This document shows, piece by piece, positions 52,391 through 57,834 of a stretch of DNA of 57,834 nucleotides (positions are counted from its first letter, which is position 1; every line of letters starts with the position of its first letter). Origin of the DNA: VRUE01 sp036271315 (GTDB lineage Bacteria; Actinomycetota; Thermoleophilia; Solirubrobacterales; 70-9); the NCBI GenBank assembly GCA_036271315.1, contig DATBAV010000028.1, positions 1-57,834 of the forward strand. The letters run 5' to 3'. The notes beneath the pieces were generated by a model. It worked only from the letters and a program-made list of their open reading frames with translations, was not told the origin of the DNA and did not search any database. The position numbers were made by a program, and so were the translations under genes.

Positions 52391-52875
52391 CTGACCAGCT
52401 TCTGAACAACGAAGGTGCGGGAGCCTTTGGGCGTCTCGATCTTGATCGGCTTGCCGACCTTGGCGTTGAGCAGGGCGCGGCCGATCGGGGACTCGGCGGA
52501 GAGGCGGCCTTCGGCCAGGTTGGCTTCGGTTGAGCCGACCAGGGTCCAGGTGTTGGCCTCGCCTTTTGCTTCGTCGAGGACCTCGGCGGTGCGACCGAAG
52601 GCGAAAGTGTCTGCGGCGGTGGCGTCTATCTCGACCACGACGGCAGTGCGCAGGCGCTCGCGCAGGCGCTTGATCTTGGTCTCGAGATGGGCCTGGTCCT
52701 CCTTGGCGATGTGGTACTCGGCGTTCTCCTTGAGGTCGCCTTCCTCGCGCGCCACCTTGATCCGCGCTGCCATTTTGGTTCGGGCATCTCCTTCGAGCTG
52801 CTCGATTTCCTCGCGTAGGGCAGCCATGCCCTCCTCGGTTATCGGCTCTCCGCCTGTCGTTTCGGTGCCATCCAT
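52387..52875 (-). CDS. greA: transcription elongation factor GreA
   Basis: A 162-residue GreA. The N-terminal coiled coil contains KVAREEGDLKENAEYHIAKE with the acidic DLKENAEY tip that enters the RNA polymerase secondary channel; the C-terminal FKBP-like domain has SPIGRALLNAKVG and ends with a beta strand. It rescues backtracked polymerase. Confidence 0.95.
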   Translation of the reverse strand: MDGTETTGGEPITEEGMAALREEIEQLEGDARTKMAARIKVAREEGDLKENAEYHIAKEDQAHLETKIKRLRERLRTAVVVEIDATAADTFAFGRTAEVLDEAKGEANTWTLVGSTEANLAEGRLSAESPIGRALLNAKVGKPIKIETPKGSRTFVVQKLVS

Positions 52876-52911
52876 CGCTTCAGCCTTTCAGATGTGACGA
52901 TCCGAGAGCGC

Positions 52912-52917
52912 TATCTT
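52912..52917 (+). promoter_or_regulatory. -10-like box, leaderless start
   Basis: TATCTT ends 8 bp before the ATG at 52926 (4 bp before an alternative ATG at 52922 in another frame), giving an apparently leaderless transcript. Confidence 0.4.
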
Positions 52918-52925
52918 GGGAATGC

Positions 52926-53198
52926 ATGGCCTCCTGTTCCCACATCCGCACGATCGAGATCTTCGATCCGCCGGCAGAGATCGCCGGCTGCGAGGAGTGC
53001 CTCAAGCTGGGCATGCAGTGGGTCCACCTGCGCATGTGCCAGAGCTGCGGGCACATCGGCTGCTGCGATAACTCAGAGGGCAAGCACGCCACCGCGCACA
53101 ATGCCGAGACCGGTCACCCGATCATCCGCTCGGTCGAGCCCGGCGAGGACTGGAGCTGGTGCTACGAGGACGAACTGATGCTCCGCATTGCTCGCTGA
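52926..53198 (+). CDS. UBP-type zinc finger protein
   Basis: A 90-residue protein that is one UBP-type (ZnF-UBP) zinc finger: C-H near the N terminus (SCSHIRTIEIF), CEECLKLGMQWVHLRMCQSCGHIGCCDNS and KHATAHNAETGHPIIRS with the His ligands. In eukaryotes this fold binds the free C terminus of ubiquitin; the bacterial stand-alone version is common in actinobacteria and its target is unknown. Confidence 0.88.
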   Translation: MASCSHIRTIEIFDPPAEIAGCEECLKLGMQWVHLRMCQSCGHIGCCDNSEGKHATAHNAETGHPIIRSVEPGEDWSWCYEDELMLRIAR

Positions 53199-53219
53199 TC
53201 GGCCCACGCTGCCGGAGCC

Positions 53220-54698
53220 CTAGCGCTTCAGCTTCTTCTTCAACACGACGGTCTTGCGCCGCTTGATCGCCTTGCCGCCTTCGGGCGTGTAGGAGATTGT
53301 CGCCCTGACCTTGGCCCTGCCGGTCTCGTTCAGCTTGATGCGTGCCTTGCCGCTGGAGCGAACGACGAGCTTGGCAGTGCCCGTGGCCTTCTTCCGGCTC
53401 ACGTTGGCGACGCCTGCGCCGTAGAGGTCGAGCCGGCCGGCGCCGGTCACTGCGACCCGCAGCGTGGCGGTGCCTTTCTTGCGGTTGAAGGCGACCCTCT
53501 TGAGGACGACGGTGGCGTTGACGTTGAACTTGTGCGGGCTGAGCTCGTGGTTGGCCTCGGCGAAGTTGGTCGCCGTCAGTTCGCAGGTGTAGGAGCCCAC
53601 TTTGCTGGCAGTGACGGTGCGGGCCGTTGCTCCGGCGATCGGTTTGAGATTGCGGAACCACTGATAGGCGGTCGACTGCGGCGCCCGGTAGAAGAACGAT
53701 CCGATTTCGTCGCCATCCCAGCTGCCGGGCGAGCAGGAGAGCGTTGAGCCGGGGCTGTGGGCTCCTTCGACTTTGGTGATTTCGTTGCTGCGAGGTCCTT
53801 CGAGAATTACTGGAAACGCGACACCGCTCTGGGTTGCTCCCATCGCTTCCAGCGACACCACACAGCAGGCGCCGAAGTTGCCGGCTACGACAGTTTCGCG
53901 TTCTTCACTTGCCCAGTAGACGGCTTCCCCGGCAGTGGCGAGTCCAATTGGCTTGCTGACGACCTCGTTGAGAAAGGCTTCTCCGCCCGCGCCGCCGTTG
54001 ACGCTCGCGTAGCCAAGCGAGTCTCCTTTCCAATTGGCCCAATAGACCTTGCCGAGCCGGGTGTCGACTGCCAGCCCTTTGGGGCCGTCGATCGCGGCGT
54101 CAGCGGTGTCGATGTCCCGGGCGCCGCTGCCGTCAAGGTTGGCATAGGAGATCGTGTTGGCGGCGAAATTGCTCCAGTAGAGGCGACCGGCGGCGGGATC
54201 GACGGCGACGGCATTCGGTTCGAGCGTCGCGCCTGTCGGTTTGAGAAGCCCCCCGCCGCTGTTGTCCAGGTTGGCGTAGCCGATCGAGCCGTTGCCGCTT
54301 TCGGAGTTCCCCCAGTAGATCTTGCCTGTCGCCGGATAGATGGCGAGGCCGGAGGGATCGGCGAAGGCGGCACCAGCTGTGTTGAGGATGCCCGCACCCG
54401 GGCTGCCCAGGTTCGCCCACCCGATTGAGCCTCCACCACCCCTGTTCAGCCAGTAGATCTTGCCGGTGCTTGCATCGATAGCGGTTCCGTATGGATCGTT
54501 CACATCAGCAGGATCGATGGGAAGGTCCCCGGCACGGTGGCCTTCGAGCAGCGATGCATAAGAGATCTTGTTGGCGAGCGAGTTGCTCCAGAAGATCAAC
54601 CGCTGCGCCGACGCCGTTGACGCCAGGCAGAGGCAGAGCACGGTTGTCGCCAGCATGATCGCTCCCGCCTGTTTCAAGTTGCCCCTTGGTGGTCGCAT
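53220..54698 (-). CDS. secreted YWTN-type beta-propeller protein
   Basis: 492 residues. A signal peptide (about residues 1-31) is followed by at least five repeats of about 45 residues with the LDL-receptor-class-B pattern KIYWxN...SIGYANLDGSG (KIYWLNRGGG; KIYWGNSESG; RLYWSNFAAN; KVYWANWKGD; AVYWASEERE), which should build a six-bladed propeller. An Ig-like segment (TAYQWFRNLKPIAGATARTVTAS) follows, then a basic beta domain and a Lys/Arg-rich C terminus. It probably binds an extracellular ligand or wall polymer. Confidence 0.78.
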   Translation of the reverse strand: MRPPRGNLKQAGAIMLATTVLCLCLASTASAQRLIFWSNSLANKISYASLLEGHRAGDLPIDPADVNDPYGTAIDASTGKIYWLNRGGGGSIGWANLGSPGAGILNTAGAAFADPSGLAIYPATGKIYWGNSESGNGSIGYANLDNSGGGLLKPTGATLEPNAVAVDPAAGRLYWSNFAANTISYANLDGSGARDIDTADAAIDGPKGLAVDTRLGKVYWANWKGDSLGYASVNGGAGGEAFLNEVVSKPIGLATAGEAVYWASEERETVVAGNFGACCVVSLEAMGATQSGVAFPVILEGPRSNEITKVEGAHSPGSTLSCSPGSWDGDEIGSFFYRAPQSTAYQWFRNLKPIAGATARTVTASKVGSYTCELTATNFAEANHELSPHKFNVNATVVLKRVAFNRKKGTATLRVAVTGAGRLDLYGAGVANVSRKKATGTAKLVVRSSGKARIKLNETGRAKVRATISYTPEGGKAIKRRKTVVLKKKLKR

Positions 54699-54729
54699 CT
54701 CTCTCTGTCTTTACTTGCGATCGTCAGGC

Positions 54730-55950
54730 CTATGCGGCGGCGCTCAGGCTGGGCGCGGGCCTGTAGGCCTCGCCCTTCTCGGCCTGCAACTCGCCGAGCA
54801 GCGAAACGACTCGACTGGCGCCGAGCAGCTTGGTCAGCTCGAGCGGGCCGCGGGGCCAGTTGAAGCCGAGGCGCATCGCGGTGTTCATGTCGGCTGGAGA
54901 GCCGATCTGCTCTTCGAGGGCGAAGGCAGCCTCGTTGCCGATCTGGGCGAAGAGGCGGGGGAGGATGGCGGGGGCGGCTGGGTCGATCTCCGCGAGCTTG
55001 TCGGGGTCGACCGTCAGCTCGCCGCTCCCGCTCTCGCCTTGCCGTGACAGCTGGTGCGAAGGCGTTGCGGAGGACGGGTTCGGAGGGTCGCTGTAGTCGT
55101 AGAAGCCCTGACCGCTCTTGCGGCCGAGGCGGCCTTCGGCGACGAGGCCCTCCTGGATCGGGCTGGGGCGCCAGCGCTCGGGCTCGCCGCCCTGGGCGTA
55201 GAAGGAGCGGGCGACGCTGAGGTTGACGTCGAGGCCGATCAGGTCGATCAGCTCGAAGGGGCCCATGCGGAAGCCGCCGCCCTGGCGGCAGACGCGGTCG
55301 ATCGTCGCCGCGTCGGCGACTCCGTCGGCGAGCATGCGCAGCGACTCGAGGGTGAAGGGGCGGGCGAGGCGGTTGGCGATGAAGCCGGGGCTGTCCTTGG
55401 CCCGAATCGGGGCGCGGCCCATGCGCAGGCCGACCGCGGTGGTGGCGTCCAGCGCCGCCGGGGCGGAGTCGGCGGTGGCGACGACCTCGACCAGCTTCAT
55501 CAGCGCTGGCGGGTTGAAGAAATGCATGCCGACGACTCGCTCGGGCCCCGGCACCTCGGCGGCGATTGCCGTGATCGGCAGCGAGGAGGTGTTGCTGGCG
55601 AGGATCGTCTCTGGCCCGCAGGCCTCGGCCAGCGCCGCGAACAGCTTGCGCTTCAGGGCCAGGTCCTCCGGCGCGGCCTCGACCACCAGGTCGCATTCGG
55701 CGAGGTCGGCGAGGCTGTGGGCGCCGCCGGCGCGCCCGCTCGCGGCATCGGCATCGGCGTCGCTCCACATTCCCTTCGTCGCGCCCTTGTTGAGGGCCGC
55801 GTTGAGCTTCTCTAGCCCCGACTCCAGGGCGGCGGGAACCGGGTCGTAGAGCCGGGTCTCATAACCGCCCAGCGCCGCGATCTGGGCGATGCCGGCGCCC
55901 ATGGTGCCGGCGCCGACGACGCCGACTCGTTCGACCTCGGCGGCGCTCAC
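54730..55950 (-). CDS. 3-hydroxyacyl-CoA dehydrogenase
   Basis: A 406-residue NAD-dependent enzyme of fatty-acid beta-oxidation (or butanoyl metabolism). NAD motif VGVVGAGTMGAGIAQ, catalytic His in VVGMHFFNPPALMKLVE, and the C-terminal helical domains are present (FRMGPFELIDLIGLDVN; ADMNTAMRLGFNWPRGPLEL). An extra segment of about 25 residues (SDPPNPSSATPSHQ onward) joins the two C-terminal domains and looks like a disordered linker. The GTG start overlaps the enoyl-CoA hydratase stop by 4 bp. Confidence 0.93.
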   Translation of the reverse strand: MSAAEVERVGVVGAGTMGAGIAQIAALGGYETRLYDPVPAALESGLEKLNAALNKGATKGMWSDADADAASGRAGGAHSLADLAECDLVVEAAPEDLALKRKLFAALAEACGPETILASNTSSLPITAIAAEVPGPERVVGMHFFNPPALMKLVEVVATADSAPAALDATTAVGLRMGRAPIRAKDSPGFIANRLARPFTLESLRMLADGVADAATIDRVCRQGGGFRMGPFELIDLIGLDVNLSVARSFYAQGGEPERWRPSPIQEGLVAEGRLGRKSGQGFYDYSDPPNPSSATPSHQLSRQGESGSGELTVDPDKLAEIDPAAPAILPRLFAQIGNEAAFALEEQIGSPADMNTAMRLGFNWPRGPLELTKLLGASRVVSLLGELQAEKGEAYRPAPSLSAAA

Positions 55951-56717
55951 TTGCCCTCGAATTTCGGCTCGCGTTTCTCGAGGAAGGCGGTCATGCCCTC
56001 GACCCGATCCTCGGTCGCCATCGCTAGCTCGTAGAGGCGCCGCTCGTTCTCCAGGCCGGCGCTGAGGGCGGTCTCCTCGGCGGCGATCACCGCCTGCTTG
56101 GCGAGGCGCGCGGCGATTGGTGGGCGCTCGGCGACGGTCGCGGCAAGCGCCATCGCCTCGTCCAGCCAGCCATCGCCCTCGACCACGCGGTTGACCAAGC
56201 CCAGCTCCAGCGCGGCGGTGGCGTCGAAGCGTTCGCCGGTCAGCACAAGCTCCATGGCGCGCTGCTTGCCGAGCACCCGAGCAAGGCGCTGGGTTCCGCC
56301 GCCGCCGGGAATGATCCCGAGGTTGATCTCGGGCTGGCCGAAGCTGGCACCCTCGGCGGCGACGATCATGTCGCAGGCCAGCGCCAGCTCGCAGCCGCCG
56401 CCTAGCGCGTAGCCGGAGACGGCGGCGATCATCGGCGTCTTGATCGCGGCCAGGCGGCGCCAGAAGGACTGCGCTGGGTGGCGCAGCGCCTCGGCGAAAG
56501 TACGCTCGCTCATCGCCTTGATGTCGGCGCCGGCGGCGAAGACCTTGTCGGAGCCGGCGATGACGACACAGCGGATCTCGGGGTCCGGGTCTAGCCGCTC
56601 CAGCTCGCCGGCCAACTCCTCCATCAGCTCGGGCGAGAGCGCGTTGCGCGCCTCGGGCCGGTTGAGGCGGAGCAGAACGACGTTGCCGTCTACGGACAAT
56701 TGGACGAGGTCGCTCAA
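55947..56717 (-). CDS. enoyl-CoA hydratase
   Basis: A 256-residue crotonase-family enzyme. It has the oxyanion hole segments FAAGADIKAM and VSGYALGGGCELALACD, and the two catalytic glutamates in FGQPEINLGIIPGGGGTQRL and the preceding ELALACDM region as in hydratases. TTG 56717 is the only start near the N-terminal strand. It is co-transcribed with the dehydrogenase, forming the two middle steps of beta-oxidation. Confidence 0.92.
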   Translation of the reverse strand: MSDLVQLSVDGNVVLLRLNRPEARNALSPELMEELAGELERLDPDPEIRCVVIAGSDKVFAAGADIKAMSERTFAEALRHPAQSFWRRLAAIKTPMIAAVSGYALGGGCELALACDMIVAAEGASFGQPEINLGIIPGGGGTQRLARVLGKQRAMELVLTGERFDATAALELGLVNRVVEGDGWLDEAMALAATVAERPPIAARLAKQAVIAAEETALSAGLENERRLYELAMATEDRVEGMTAFLEKREPKFEGK

Positions 56718-56732
56718 CGCGGCCCCAACATC

Positions 56733-56790
56733 AAATATTCGCCTCGCTCACGGCGCAAAGAATCAGATATGGATGCTTGTTCGCTCGGCT
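56733..56790. repeat. dispersed repeat, copy B
   Basis: AATATTCGCCTCGCTCACGG (56735-56754), then CGCAAAGAATCAGATATGG and ATGCTTGTTCGCTCGGCTCA. It makes up most of the 72-bp gap between the enoyl-CoA hydratase start and the acyl-CoA dehydrogenase stop. It resembles copy A along its length; both lie 5' of a minus-strand gene. Confidence 0.75.
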
Positions 56791-57834
56791 CATAGGGGTG
56801 TCATCGCGTTGATCCCGGTCGCGGCGCGGCCGATGATCATCTTCTGGATCTGCGAGGTGCCCTCGTACAGCGTGGTGACGCGGGCGTCGCGCAGGTAGCG
56901 CTCGACCGGGTAGTCGTCGACGTAGCCGGCACCGCCGTGGACCTGGATCGCCAGGTTGGCGCATTCGACCGCCGACTCGGTCGCGTAGAGCTTCGCCACC
57001 GAGGTCTCGGTCGTGTTTGGCTTGCCTTCGTCCTTGAGCACGCCGGCGCGGTAGACCAGCATGCGGCTGGCGTCGCGCTTGAGGATCATGTCGGCGATCA
57101 TCTCCTGGACCAGCTGGAAGCGGGCGAGGGGGACGCCGAACTGTTTGCGCTCCTTGGCGTAGGCGACGGAGGCTTCGACGCAGCCTTCGCAGATGCCGAC
57201 GCAGCCGGCGGCGACGCTGTAGCGGCCGTTGTCGAGGGCGCTCATCGCGACCTTGAAGCCGTCGCCGATCTCGCCGAGCATCGTCTCGTCGCCGACCTCG
57301 ACCTGGTCGAGGGCGAGCGAGGCGGTGTCGGACGAGCGCAGCCCGAGCTTGCCGTGGATCTCCTGCGTGGAGAAGCCCTCGGTCGCGGTCGGGACCAGGA
57401 AGCAGGCCAGCCCCTTGTGTTTCTTCTCCGGGTCGGTCTGGGCGAAGACCAGCGCCACCTCGGCGAAGTTGCCGAGCGAGATCCACATCTTCTGGCCGCT
57501 GATCGACCAGCCGGAGTCGGTCTTCGTCGCCCGGGTCCGCAGGTTGGCCGCGTCGGAGCCGGTGTCGGGCTCGGTCAGCCCGAAGCAGCCGAGCCACTCG
57601 CCCGAGCAGAGCTTCGGCAGCCACTTCTGCTTCTGCTCCTCGGTCCCCCAGCGCTCGATCGAGCCGGCGACCAGCGAGGTCTGGACCGAGACGACGGTGC
57701 GGGCCGAGGAAGCCGACCTCGCCGAGTTTGGTCGCGAGCTCGCGGTCGAAGCGTTCGGCGCGATCGTTCTCGCGGACGCGAGGGAGGATCTCGCGGTCGG
57801 CGAACTCGCGCGCGCCTTCGGAGATCAGCTTCTG
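56790..57834 (-). pseudogene. acyl-CoA dehydrogenase, interrupted by an internal deletion/frameshift (5' end outside window)
   Basis: The C-terminal part reads in one frame from about 57712 to the stop at 56792-56790: SVQTSLVAGSIERWG, LGCFGLTEPDTGSDAAN (substrate/FAD loop), ERKQFGVPLARFQLVQEM, and the catalytic-Glu block RDARVTTLYEGTSQIQKM. The N-terminal part (57834 to about 57705) reads in another frame: LISEGAREFADREILP, then RFDRELATKLGEVGFLG. The two parts overlap at one point, and about 30 residues that normally lie between them (the PEEYGG region) are missing. As written the gene cannot make a full enzyme. It could also be an assembly error. Confidence 0.78.

Overview
The window is GC-rich, densely coded DNA with many GTG/TTG (and one probable CTG) starts, 1-8 bp start/stop overlaps, and -10-like hexamers sitting almost on start codons (leaderless transcription). 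Gene content points to a high-GC actinomycete: a GuaB3-type IMP dehydrogenase, an actinobacterial-style split cytochrome oxidase region and a c-di-AMP riboswitch in front of a cell-wall peptidase. The deep-branching class Thermoleophilia (Solirubrobacterales) is my best guess, but this is inference. No rRNA, tRNA, CRISPR array, integrase or transposase was seen.

Layout. 1-3.6 kb: roadblock-like protein, small protein, and the TldD/TldE metalloprotease pair. 3.6-10.2 kb: HU, pyrF, LysM protein, D,D-carboxypeptidase, PfkB kinase, guaB3-guaA. 10.2-15.4 kb: membrane protein, MBL hydrolase, two alpha/beta hydrolases divergent from a TetR regulator with two visible operators, and an M23 peptidase behind a c-di-AMP riboswitch. 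15.4-26.8 kb: rplM-rpsI-glmM-glmS, a lipoprotein, acpS-nnr-CBS-alr, cca and infA. 26.8-30.8 kb: a putative peptide- or surface-modification cluster (PqqD fused to a precursor-like tail, HprK-like kinase, two glycosyltransferases, nucleotidyltransferase). 30.9-37.7 kb: GH63-like hydrolase, drug-type ABC exporter, secreted protein, an intergenic region with two copies of a structured element, zinc ribbon protein, glycosyltransferase. 37.7-49.2 kb: cytochrome oxidase region. 49.2-57.8 kb: PAP2 phosphatase, flippase-like protein, trxB, greA, UBP zinc finger, beta-propeller, and fatty-acid oxidation genes ending in a damaged acyl-CoA dehydrogenase.

The oxidase region holds two different complexes. 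The forward operon coxB-coxA-usp-coxC-usp encodes a normal aa3-type enzyme with every metal ligand. The reverse operon (46.7-49.2 kb) encodes a second subunit II/subunit I pair that has lost nearly all CuA, CuB and heme ligands while keeping the fold, and it is followed by ctaB, a 28-residue membrane peptide and a small two-helix protein. This ligand-free pseudo-oxidase is the first main candidate for something undescribed. The second is the PqqD-tail/HprK-like cluster. The third is structural: two 35.6-36.0 kb elements share a 70-nt core (58 of 71 columns identical) inside unrelated but individually perfect 20-22 bp inverted arms, and two other genes carry in-frame perfect palindromes of 21 and 26 bp arms. 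A separate short dispersed repeat fills or sits in three intergenic gaps.
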